Assembly (NCBI GenBank): GCA_029776465.1
Contig: JAKOTC010000143.1
Coordinates: 1 to 7,750, forward strand
Length of the DNA: 7,750 nucleotides
Source of the DNA: Bacillota bacterium
GTDB lineage: Bacteria; Bacillota; Clostridia; Oscillospirales; JAKOTC01
Reading direction: 5' to 3'
Each line of letters begins with the position of its first letter. The stretch's first letter is position 1. The notes beneath the pieces are model-generated. The model ran no database searches. It was not told the DNA's origin and saw nothing but the letters and a program-made list of their open reading frames with translations. The position numbers were made by a program, and so were the translations under genes. Shown piece by piece: positions 1 through 5,858 of the stretch.

Positions 1-464
1 CCGTCATCCTGGTCACGGCCCGCAGCCAGCTGTATGACCGGGTGAAGGGGTTGAATCTGGGCGCAGACGACTATATCGTCAAGCCCTTTGCCGCCTCCGA
101 ACTGATCGCCCGTGTGGATGCGGTTCTGCGCCGGACAATGAAAAACACCAATGAGTTTGCTCTGGGCAGCACCGTCGTCAATCTGGACCGCCGCACCGTC
201 ACCGTGGACGGCATCCCCGTCGACCTGACCAATCAGGAGTTCCAGCTGCTGACCATTTTAATTCAAAACCGCAACCTGGCCCTTTCGAGGGAAAAGCTTT
301 TAACCCTTGCCTGGGGATTTGACTATACGGGGGATACCCGAACCGTGGATGTGCATATCACGCGGCTGAGAAAAAAATTGTGCTGGGAGGATCAGATTAA
401 AACTGTTTACAAGCTCGGCTACCGACTGGAGGTGCCCGAATGCGCTTCTGGCAAAAAATCCTGA
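1..464 (+). CDS. OmpR-family response regulator, 3' part (5' end outside window)
   Basis: This is the C-terminal part of a two-component response regulator. The frame is open from base 3 and gives 153 residues. It begins late in the receiver domain, with the conserved alpha-4 threonine in LVTA and the switch lysine in DDYIVKPF. The phospho-acceptor aspartate lies upstream of the window. After a short linker comes a winged-helix DNA-binding domain of the OmpR/PhoB type, with the family features EFQLL, SREKLL, WG and TRTVDVHITRLRKKL. In this family, phosphorylation by the partner kinase drives dimerisation and binding to direct repeats upstream of target promoters. The stop (TGA, 462-464) overlaps the start of the kinase gene by 25 bp, so the two are translationally linked. 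The target genes cannot be told; the membrane protein at 1962 is one candidate. Confidence 0.93.
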   Translation, partial: VILVTARSQLYDRVKGLNLGADDYIVKPFAASELIARVDAVLRRTMKNTNEFALGSTVVNLDRRTVTVDGIPVDLTNQEFQLLTILIQNRNLALSREKLLTLAWGFDYTGDTRTVDVHITRLRKKLCWEDQIKTVYKLGYRLEVPECASGKKS

Positions 465-1816
465 TCGGCACCCTTTTAATCACCCTCGTCACCTTTGACC
501 TGGGCACCTACATACTCGTTCGAAACGCCTATCAGTTTACCCTTCAGCGGGAGACGGAGAGCGCCCGCCGGGAGGAGCATGTCATATTCACCAACCTCAC
601 CGAAGAGATCAAAAAAGAGATCAGCATCAATCCCAACCTGCTGGAGGACAGCAACAGGCTGCGGGCGATTATCCGGAATTTCAGCACCCATTACAGCGTC
701 ACTTTCGCATTTTACCACAACAATATGCTCGTCTTTAACAACGCCCCCGACGCGGATATCCGACTTCCTTCAACCCTGCTCATACAGGAAGCATCTGTGG
801 ACGGCGGGCACTATATTTTCATCAGCCAGCCCCTGGACGAGTTTCCCGAACTGATGCTGGTCTATGCCCGGGATATCACCGCCCTGGACGAGTTCAGCCA
901 AAGCATCACCAATATTTTCATCGGATTCAGCGTGATCATTTCCCTCATCCTGGCCATCGCCCTCTTTTTGATGGTCAAAAAGCTGACCCACCCCATCGGA
1001 AAGCTGATTCAAACCACCAATGAGATCGCCGGGGGAGCTTTTGACCGGCGGGTACAAATCCAAAGCAGGGACGAATTCGGCATCCTGGCGGAGAACTTTA
1101 ACCGCATGGCGGATTCGGTGGAACAGAAGGTGGAGCAGCTGATCGAGGCGGCCGCTCAGAAAGAGCGCTTTATCAACAACCTCTCCCATGAGATGAGAAC
1201 CCCTCTCACCAGCATTATGGGCTATGCGGGCTTTATGCAGAACGCCAACTGCAGCGAGGCGGACCGGATGGTCGCCGCCGGGCACCTGGAGGAATCCGCC
1301 GTCCGCCTGAAAAAGCTGGGGGACAAGCTGATGGAAATGGTGGCCTTAAAAAACTTTTAGATTGAAAAAAATCCGGTGGACACCGTGAAGCTGCTGAAGG
1401 GGGTTGAAGCGATGCTGACCCCCGTTTTTGAGGATCGAAAGCTGACCTTGAGCACCCATGCCGATATCCCGGTGCTGTACGGGGACGAACCCCTGCTGAC
1501 CTCCCTGATCTGCAACCTGGCTGAAAACGGGGCCCGGGCCTCCCAGGAAGGGGATACCGTTTGGGTCCGCATCGGCTGTGACGAACACCCCTGGATTGAG
1601 GTGCGGGATACGGGCATCGGCATTCCGCCCGACCAGCTGAGCCGCATCTTTGAACCCTTTTATCGGGTCGACCCCTCCCGATCCAGAAAAAGCGGCGGAG
1701 CCGGTTTGGGGCTTTCCCTCTGCGCCGCCATTGTCCAGTGCCACGACGCCACATTGAATGTGGATTCCACCCCCGGCCAGGGGACTACCGTCCGTGTAGA
1801 TTTTACAAATTGTTAA
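440..1816 (+). pseudogene. Sensor histidine kinase, split by an in-frame TAG stop
   Basis: This is the partner kinase of the upstream regulator. ATG 440 follows GGAGG (428-432) at 7 nt. Read through codon 307 it encodes 458 residues, a normal length for a membrane sensor kinase. In order it shows a membrane segment (about 7-29), an extracytoplasmic sensor region (about 30-155), a second membrane segment (about 158-180), HAMP (about 181-235), and the H-box FINNLSHEMRTP with phospho-accepting His250. The ATPase domain has its N-box (N363), G1 (DTGIGIP), F-box (FEPFY) and G2 (GGAGLGL). Codon 307, at 1358-1360, is TAG, and the frame continues unbroken on both sides. As written, translation makes a 306-residue protein without the ATP-binding domain, which cannot autophosphorylate alone. 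A nonsense mutation is the simplest reading, for example from CAG; sequencing error or readthrough are alternatives. Confidence 0.85.
1361..1816 (+). other. Severed HATPase_c domain of the kinase
   Basis: This segment carries the complete ATP-binding half of the kinase in the same frame as the upstream half. The only near candidate for a restart is GTG at 1376, and no Shine-Dalgarno sequence precedes it; the bases before it are A-rich. Separate translation as a free ATPase domain is therefore possible but not supported. All four ATP-lid and nucleotide motifs (N, G1, F, G2) are intact, so inactivation is either very recent or the TAG does not fully stop translation. Confidence 0.75.
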
Positions 1817-1837
1817 TAAAAATGAAACATAGGGGAA

Positions 1838-1855
1838 ACACCTGGTGTGTATAAT
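1838..1855 (+). promoter_or_regulatory. Possible internal promoter with palindrome before the third gene
   Basis: A perfect TATAAT hexamer lies at 1850-1855, directly after an 11-bp perfect palindrome (ACACC-T-GGTGT, 1838-1848). No good -35 hexamer stands 16-18 bp upstream, so the promoter may depend on an activator such as the upstream response regulator. This would give the third gene a leader of about 100 nt, if its start is ATG 1962. The call rests on short motifs only. Confidence 0.3.
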
Positions 1856-1961
1856 GAGAACATCGGAACAGTTCAAAACACTTTTCAATAAAACAATTTT
1901 TCAAATCGGCGTCGGACAGAAGGATCTTCAGGGAAAATTCTGTTCAAAATGGGAGCTTACC

Positions 1962-2570
1962 ATGCATCATGGCCGTTTCTTTATGGGCAGTGTTTTCACC
2001 TTTGTCATCATCCTTGCCGCCATTCTTTTTAATATATTGGTATATCCCTCCATACTGTCAGGGGCAACCGGTTGGGATCAGACCGCTGTCGTTTCAAAAA
2101 AGAACACCCCCTCCACGGTTGTCGAATACCTTAGCGAGAATGAGGCCATCTATAGGGCCAAGGCCGAGATTGAACGCCCCTCCTTCAGCACGGCAAAGCT
2201 GGAGACCAAAACACGCTTTTTGAACAGTGAAACCTCTTCCGATCAGGCAATCTGGCAGGTGCTGTTCTTTCCAAAAGAGGACGATAAGTCCGATCTGGCT
2301 TTCTGTTCAGTCATCATGGATGCATCCACCGGAGACATCATCCACACCAACACCGAGCGCGGATCGCGAAGCGAGCCCCATTATTGGAGCGATATGGTCA
2401 CCCTATTCTACTATAATTACAGGGGCGACATTTACTACAATATCATCTACATCGACAACGATGCTCAGATTTATCGATATGAGACGGGTATCAGTTCGAA
2501 AGAGCTGATGAGCAAATTTACCTATCCTGCTACCTCTTTTTCTGCTGTATCGAGCGGCTCGTCCGCATAA
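1962..2570 (+). CDS. Membrane-anchored PepSY-like protein, third gene of the two-component operon
   Basis: No named family is certain. From ATG 1962 it has 202 residues: a short N-terminus, one strong hydrophobic segment (about residues 8-33), and then a region predicted to lie outside the membrane. Residues about 58-128 resemble a PepSY-type fold: a helix rich in E, A and K (SENEAIYRAKAEIE), then WQVLFF, and the signature-like MDASTGDIIH. PepSY proteins often accompany sensor kinases or peptidases as extracytoplasmic modulators, so a sensory or signal-adjusting role is an inference. The chosen start has GGGAG (1951-1955) at 6 nt. The frame also extends upstream to ATG 1854 or GTG 1845, the latter 8 nt after AGGGGA (1831-1836), which would add 36-39 polar residues. 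The aromatic, tyrosine-rich stretch YWSDMVTLFYYNYRGDIYY near residues 141-159 is notable. The C-terminus is rich in serine. Confidence 0.7.
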   Translation: MHHGRFFMGSVFTFVIILAAILFNILVYPSILSGATGWDQTAVVSKKNTPSTVVEYLSENEAIYRAKAEIERPSFSTAKLETKTRFLNSETSSDQAIWQVLFFPKEDDKSDLAFCSVIMDASTGDIIHTNTERGSRSEPHYWSDMVTLFYYNYRGDIYYNIIYIDNDAQIYRYETGISSKELMSKFTYPATSFSAVSSGSSA

Positions 2571-2590
2571 ACCTCTCCTTCCTTGGATGG

Positions 2591-2632
2591 TACGTCTGCC
2601 CGTACATTTGGTGCTGTGTACGGGCAGGCGTA
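2591..2632 (+). terminator. Hairpin closing the two-component operon
   Basis: A 16-bp stem (2591-2606 with 2617-2632) starts 20 bp after the stop codon. It contains one position that is a G-U pair in the plus-strand RNA but would be an A-C mismatch in the minus-strand RNA, which orients it with the plus-strand operon. The following T-run (ATTTTA) is weak. Confidence 0.6.
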
Positions 2633-2669
2633 TTTTAGGGACACTTTGATAGGGACTTTTCTATATTAC

Positions 2670-2704
2670 AAAAATCCGCGGTTATGGTCTGACCGCGGAT
2701 TTTT
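2670..2704. terminator. Bidirectional intrinsic terminator, 13-bp perfect stem
   Basis: The arms 2670-2682 and 2692-2704 are perfect inverted repeats, with a GC core (ATCCGCGGT) and A5/T5 ends. It can therefore terminate on either strand. It stands between the operon's own hairpin and the terminator of the convergent gene and may be a backup, or the remnant of a lost gene. Confidence 0.7.
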
Positions 2705-2744
2705 CATTGTTCTCTTGTGTATTCCAATTTTTAATCCTAAAAAC

Positions 2745-2782
2745 AAAACCCATCCGCCCGGAAAACCGGGCGGATGGGTTTT
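2745..2782. terminator. Terminator of the XRE-repeat gene, 17-bp perfect stem
   Basis: The arms 2745-2761 and 2766-2782 are perfectly complementary around an AAAA loop, flanked by A4/T4, so the hairpin works in both directions. Its right edge overlaps the TAA stop (2781-2783) of the minus-strand gene. This is the strongest terminator in the window. Confidence 0.88.
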
Positions 2783-3557
2783 AGTATTCATTGCTTTTAT
2801 AACGGATGCTGCCTTGGCATTCCACATCTCCGCTGATGGTATCGCACTCGATGTTGCCCTGGCAGCGGACATCTCCGGAAATGTTATCACAGCTCAGGCT
2901 GTTGCAGGAGAGCACATCCCCTTCAATATTTCCGCATTCCACATTTCCTCTGCATTCCACATTGCTGCCCACGTCCCCACACTCCACCCAGGAACCGGCG
3001 CTCACATTGCCGTTGACTTCATCACATTGGACCTGTCCGCCCACACTGACATTGCCGTTCACCTCGTCGCACTGGACCTGCCCACCTGCGTTGACATTGC
3101 CGTTGATTCCGTCGCATTGTACCTGAGCGCCGGCATTCACATTGCCGTTGACATCTCCCTCCACGCTGATACTGCCCCAAACCTCCAGCTCTAACACTTT
3201 TCCGGGCAGATCCTCGGCGGAGATAGCCAAGGGGATGACGCAATCCTTTTCCCATTCCCGCTGGTCCAGCACCCGGCCGTTCCGGACTTGAACAATGCGA
3301 AGCTTGTCGTCCGCCGGCAGATCCAGACGCAGGTTGCCGGAATACTCCGATTCTTCCCTGGGAGGGGTGCGGCCGAAGAGGGTGTCCAGGGTAACGCCGA
3401 AATAATCGGCCATGGGGACCAAAAGCCCGATATCGGGACAGCAGGAGTCGTTCTCCCATTTAGATACCGCCTGCATACTCACACCCAGCACTCCCGCAAG
3501 AGTCTCCTGGGTGATCCCTTTTTCCTTGCGCAGACGGATAATTTGATTTCCAAGCAT
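2781..3557 (-). CDS. XRE-family HTH protein with eight 15-residue Cys-rich repeats
   Basis: A 258-residue protein. Residues 1-60 form a lambda-repressor/XRE helix-turn-helix with the family pattern ITQETLAGVLGVSMQAVSKWE and VTLDTLFG, so sequence-specific DNA binding is expected. Residues 61-135 are a linker of uncertain fold. Residues 136-255 are eight back-to-back 15-residue units of the form V/I-x-G-N/D-V-x-x-x-x-x-V-x-C-x-x. Cysteine falls at position 13 in seven of eight units, with a second cysteine at position 7 or 8 in the last four. The short period with regular V/I at positions 1, 5 and 11 suggests a beta-solenoid, as in bactofilin-like polymer-forming repeats; that is inference. ATG 3557 follows AGAAGG at 7 nt. 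There are no membrane segments and no signal peptide. It is monocistronic, with its own promoter and terminator. Proteins of this build occur in other Clostridia, but I know of no assigned function. Confidence 0.85.
   Translation of the reverse strand: MLGNQIIRLRKEKGITQETLAGVLGVSMQAVSKWENDSCCPDIGLLVPMADYFGVTLDTLFGRTPPREESEYSGNLRLDLPADDKLRIVQVRNGRVLDQREWEKDCVIPLAISAEDLPGKVLELEVWGSISVEGDVNGNVNAGAQVQCDGINGNVNAGGQVQCDEVNGNVSVGGQVQCDEVNGNVSAGSWVECGDVGSNVECRGNVECGNIEGDVLSCNSLSCDNISGDVRCQGNIECDTISGDVECQGSIRYKSNEY
2793..3152 (-). repeat. Eight tandem 45-bp coding repeats
   Basis: The C-terminal repeat region of the XRE gene is 8 x 45 bp with no insertions or deletions between units. The units encoding residues 136-180 are the most alike (NGNVNAG or NGNVSVG, then QVQCD). 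The units nearest the C-terminus have diverged and carry the extra cysteines. The gradient suggests recent expansion at the N-terminal side of the array. Repeat number may vary between strains. Confidence 0.85.
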
Positions 3558-3607
3558 CCTGTAGCCTTCTTTCCGATGTAGTGGTTTGGGTTCTGAACTT
3601 TATCTTC

Positions 3608-3635
3608 ATTATACCGAAAACGCATAAAAGTGCAA
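3608..3635 (-). promoter_or_regulatory. Sigma-A promoter of the XRE-repeat gene
   Basis: Read on the minus strand, TTGCAC (3630-3635) stands 16 bp before a perfect TATAAT (3608-3613). Transcription would start near 3601, giving a leader of about 45 nt to ATG 3557. Confidence 0.65.
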
Positions 3636-3666
3636 TCAATCGTTTGTTGATGTTGTATAGGATAAC

Positions 3667-3681
3667 TCAACCTATGGTTGA
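3667..3681. promoter_or_regulatory. 15-bp palindrome upstream of the XRE promoter, possible operator
   Basis: TCAACC-TAT-GGTTGA is a perfect inverted repeat centred about 40 bp upstream of the -35 element. Related half-sites (GTTGAT) lie closer to the promoter, near 3655. XRE proteins commonly bind such short palindromes near their own promoters. No binding evidence exists here. Confidence 0.35.
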
Positions 3682-3711
3682 TATGGGGATATCGGGCTTC
3701 AAAATCAATCA

Positions 3712-3741
3712 GCCCCCTGTTGCAAAACTGCAACAGAGGGC
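3712..3741 (-). terminator. thrS: Native terminator of the thrS remnant
   Basis: A 12-bp stem (3712-3723 with 3730-3741, six-base loop) begins 5 bp after the TAA of the thrS fragment. One position is a U-G pair on the minus-strand RNA but a C-A mismatch on the plus strand, so it belongs to the minus-strand gene. The T-rich tail is modest. Confidence 0.62.
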
Positions 3742-3746
3742 ATACT

Positions 3747-3926
3747 TTAATCAATAAACCGGGGAACTCCCTTTTCAAGCTCCGGCTTCAAAAGCCCCAG
3801 CAGGCCTTCCGTGTCCATCGCCCCCAGATCGCCCTCCCGGCGGCTGCGGACGGAAAAGCCCCCTTGTTCCATATCCCGGTCGCCTGCGATTAGCAGATAG
3901 GGCACCTTCTCCCGTTCATCCCCCTT
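3747..3926 (-). pseudogene. thrS: Threonyl-tRNA synthetase, C-terminal remnant only
   Basis: The minus strand is open for 59 codons ending in TAA at 3747-3749. The translation matches the end of the ThrS anticodon-binding domain: REKVPYLLIAGDRDMEQGG, then FSVRSRREGDLGAMDTEGLL. In intact ThrS these are the strand carrying the GD..E motif and the R-x-R/GDLGAM segment near the C-terminus. Full ThrS is about 640 residues, so over 90% is missing, including all catalytic motifs. The frame is closed upstream by TGA (3927-3929) and there is no start codon or ribosome site. The break at about 3927-3935 abuts the terminator of the ABC-F unit, so that unit now occupies the place of the gene body. A functional thrS is presumably elsewhere in the genome. 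The piece cannot charge tRNA and is probably not expressed. Confidence 0.82.
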
Positions 3927-3942
3927 TCAGTAAGATATATAA

Positions 3943-3984
3943 AAAACACCCTGCAGCACATTGGTTGTGTCTGCAGGGTGTTTT
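3943..3984 (-). terminator. Terminator of the ABC-F gene
   Basis: A perfect 14-bp stem (3943-3956 with 3971-3984) has a loop that can extend the helix (CACA/TGTG). On the minus strand it is followed by T6 and further T-rich sequence. It lies 35 bp after the ABC-F stop codon. Confidence 0.85.
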
Positions 3985-4019
3985 ATACCCCTATTAGGCG
4001 AAGATGGATCGCCGGCCGG

Positions 4020-5510
4020 TCAACCCAGCAGGACGAATTTGGTGGCGATGTTTTCACAAAAAGCCCGATCATGCTCCACAAAAAGAATGGTGGGGCGATA
4101 TTGCAGCAGGAGGGACTCAATCTGCATCCGGGAATATATATCGATAAAGTTCAGCGGCTCATCCCAAACCAGCAGGTGGGTCTTCTCACAAAGGCTGGCG
4201 GCGATCAGCACCTTCTTTTTCTGGCCGCCGCTGTAATCGGCCATATCCTTTTCAAACTGGACCCGGGCAAAATCCAGCTTGCGCAGGATGGTGAGAAAGA
4301 GGGTCTCGTCTATCCCCCGCTCTTTGGCATAGTCCAGGGGGCTTCCCCGAAGAAAAGAGGTGTCTTGGGGGACATAGGATACCGTAAGCCCGCTTCCCCT
4401 CAAAAACCTGCCGGAATACTCCATGGGCTGGCCCAGGATCAGTTTGAGGAGGCTGGATTTCCCCGAACCGTTTTTTCCCCAAAGCGCCACCCGTTCCCCC
4501 CGCTCCACCGAAAAGCTGATGTTTTGGCAGACGGTTTTTTCCCCGTAGCGGATGGAGACATCCTCCAGGGAAAGCAGCCGGGCGGCGTGGTATTCGAGCT
4601 GCGTCAGCTTCAGGCTCTCTGCTGATTCGATGTTTTTTAACAGCTTGGATTTTTCCTCGATGGCGGCGTTTTGCCGTTCCCGGATGTTTTTGCTGCGCTG
4701 CATCATCTTTCGGGACTTTTCCCCCTCATAAGCCCGGCGGTTCATGCTTTTTTCGGTTTTGGAGGGATCAAAGCCGATTTTTGCCGACTCGGCCTTTTCC
4801 GACCAGGCGGCCGTCCGCTTCGCCGCCTCGGAAAGCCGCCGGATCTCCTTTTTCAGCTTCTCGTTTTCCGCCTTCTCATGTTGATCCCGCAGCTCTTTGT
4901 TGGCCCACCAGGAAGAAAAATTGCCCCTTTGAATCTCAATGTCGGTCTTGTTCACAGAGAGTATATGGTCGACGCAGCGATCCAGAAAGGAACGGTCGTG
5001 GGATACCAAAATAAAACCCTTTTTGGTTTGCAGATACTGCCCCACCAGATCCCGGGCCTTCATGTCCAGATGGTTGGTGGGTTCGTCAATCAGCAAAAAG
5101 CTGTTTTCCTTTAAAAACAGAGCCGCCAGCAGCACCTTGGTTTGCTCTCCATGGCTCAGGGTGGAAAAGGGGCGGTACAGCACCTCTTCCTCCACCTCCA
5201 GCAGGGAGAGCTCCCGCACCAGCTGCCAGGGTTGAAAATCGGAATGGATGGTGTAAACCACATCCAGCGTATCCAGGGACGGATCCGCTACCTCATAGGG
5301 AAAATACTCAAAATCCACCGAGGCGGAAATCGTTCCCTGATAGTCATACCGCCCCATCAGCAGATTTAAAAAAGTGGTCTTTCCCCGGCCGTTGCGACCG
5401 ATGAACCCCAGTCTCCAATCGGTATCGATTTGAAAGGAGACATTTTCGAAAATGTTATCATAGCTGCCCTCATAGGCAAAGGTAAGTCCGGATATATTGA
5501 TCAATGACAT
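4020..5510 (-). CDS. ABC-F ribosomal protection protein, Lsa-like
   Basis: A soluble twin-ATPase of 496 residues that in this family enters the ribosomal E site and displaces antibiotics from the peptidyl-transferase centre. Lsa-type members typically protect against lincosamides, pleuromutilins and streptogramin A. Domain 1 has Walker A GRNGRGKT (about 38-45), signature LSHGE (about 118-122), Walker B LLIDEP with catalytic Glu143, and H-switch His171. A charged, coiled-coil interdomain linker (about 200-311) forms the antibiotic-resistance region. Domain 2 has Walker A GKNGSGKS, signature YSGGQ, WDEP with Glu451, and His480. There are no membrane segments, as expected. Length and the motifs DTDWRLGFIGRNGRGK and YRPFSTLS match Lsa-family proteins. 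The start MSLINISGLTFAY at 5510 was preferred over an upstream ATG at 5552; GGGGG precedes it at 8 nt. The gene has its own promoter, attenuator leader and terminator. Resistance spectrum is inferred, not shown. Confidence 0.92.
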   Translation of the reverse strand: MSLINISGLTFAYEGSYDNIFENVSFQIDTDWRLGFIGRNGRGKTTFLNLLMGRYDYQGTISASVDFEYFPYEVADPSLDTLDVVYTIHSDFQPWQLVRELSLLEVEEEVLYRPFSTLSHGEQTKVLLAALFLKENSFLLIDEPTNHLDMKARDLVGQYLQTKKGFILVSHDRSFLDRCVDHILSVNKTDIEIQRGNFSSWWANKELRDQHEKAENEKLKKEIRRLSEAAKRTAAWSEKAESAKIGFDPSKTEKSMNRRAYEGEKSRKMMQRSKNIRERQNAAIEEKSKLLKNIESAESLKLTQLEYHAARLLSLEDVSIRYGEKTVCQNISFSVERGERVALWGKNGSGKSSLLKLILGQPMEYSGRFLRGSGLTVSYVPQDTSFLRGSPLDYAKERGIDETLFLTILRKLDFARVQFEKDMADYSGGQKKKVLIAASLCEKTHLLVWDEPLNFIDIYSRMQIESLLLQYRPTILFVEHDRAFCENIATKFVLLG

Positions 5511-5524
5511 CGCATAATCCCCCG

Positions 5525-5566
5525 AAAAACAAATAATGCCGCAAGAAAGCAATCTTTCCGCAGCAT
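5525..5566 (-). terminator. Conditional terminator in the ABC-F leader
   Basis: On the minus-strand RNA, AUGCUGCGGAAAG (5566-5554) pairs with 5549-5536 around a four-base loop, with one bulged U and two G-U pairs. A U-rich stretch follows to 5525. It ends a few bases before the ABC-F ribosome binding site, so it can only act as a switch. Its 3' arm overlaps the antiterminator segment at 5550-5541. Confidence 0.65.
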
Positions 5567-5702
5567 CAAAACGGCAGGGAACGCCTTTTGGCGACCACCT
5601 GCATCCTTATATCATGAGGCTGAGAAGATCCGAAGCTTTCTTGCTAAGGTTCGCATGCCAAAAAAGCGGATGTCCCGCGTCCGTTGGCAGGCTTGAATTA
5701 TA

Positions 5703-5723
5703 CTAGCAAGAAATCTTACGCAT
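5703..5723 (-). CDS. Six-codon leader peptide MRKISC upstream of the ABC-F gene
   Basis: ATG 5723 follows GGGAG (5736-5732) at 8 nt, and the ORF ends with TAG at 5705-5703. The start lies about 25 nt from the predicted transcription start. The last codons (ATT TCT TGC TAG) form element A of the attenuator, so ribosome occupancy of this ORF directly controls RNA folding. An in-frame ATG at 5738 would add five residues but has no spaced ribosome site. The peptide is not one I recognise. That it is a drug-sensing leader is inferred from position and structure. Confidence 0.6.
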   Translation of the reverse strand: MRKISC

Positions 5724-5754
5724 CTTTTCAACTCCCATCCTGTACTCTGGGATT

Positions 5755-5783
5755 AGTATAACAAAGCCCTTCCGGTCTGTCAA
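5755..5783 (-). promoter_or_regulatory. Consensus sigma-A promoter of the ABC-F unit
   Basis: On the minus strand, a perfect TTGACA (5778-5783) is 17 bp from TATACT (5755-5760). Transcription should start near 5748. The strength of this promoter fits a gene controlled by premature termination rather than by a repressor. Confidence 0.85.
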
Positions 5784-5858
5784 GACGGAATTTGGATAAA
5801 CCCGATATATTCACCCGTTTTTTACCTTCGACTTTATAAAGAATCTTCTCCTCTCTCA

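Larger units (their letters stand above)
5511..5748 (-). promoter_or_regulatory. Attenuator leader of the ABC-F gene
   Basis: The roughly 240-nt leader, read on the minus strand, holds four ordered elements. A (5713-5704, UUUCUUGCUA) lies inside a six-codon leader ORF. B spans 5646-5635: its part 5646-5637 pairs perfectly over 10 bp with A, and its part 5644-5635 (GCAAGAAAGC) pairs perfectly over 10 bp with C (5550-5541). C is also the 3' arm of a terminator hairpin with D (5566-5554) immediately before the ABC-F ribosome site. A:B leaves C free to form the terminator (off); B:C removes it (on). A ribosome stalled on the leader ORF would mask A and favour B:C. Further local hairpins lie between A and B (UGCCAA/UUGGCA, 5689-5684 and 5661-5656) and between B and C (about 5603-5575). 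Confidence 0.72.

Noticed and set aside
1358..1360. Pyrrolysine or general amber recoding at the kinase TAG
   Set aside because: The gene at 7311 ends in TAG and is followed at 16 bp by its terminator, and the six-codon leader ORF also ends in TAG. No pylT-like gene is in the window. A nonsense mutation is simpler.
1376..1816. Independent gene for a free ATPase domain starting at GTG 1376
   Set aside because: No ribosome site precedes it, and it is in frame with, and contiguous to, the upstream kinase half.
2793..3152. CRISPR-like array because of regular 45-bp periodicity
   Set aside because: There are no unique spacers between repeats; the periodicity is explained by 15-residue protein repeats in one open frame.
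2583..3194. Long plus-strand ORF opposite the XRE-repeat gene
   Set aside because: It is the antisense shadow of the 45-bp repeats and runs through two terminators; there is no ribosome site.
4138..4160. Signature variant LSHGE in ABC-F domain 1 and the thought of an inactive ATPase
   Set aside because: The second position varies in Lsa-like proteins, and all Walker, catalytic Glu and H-switch residues are present in both domains, so no defect is implied.
5575..5603. Second terminator or riboswitch aptamer in the ABC-F leader (GCAGG...CCTGC hairpin)
   Set aside because: The hairpin is real but is followed by only four T and has mismatched middle pairs. It fits as a spacer structure between B and C, and no known aptamer consensus was recognised.
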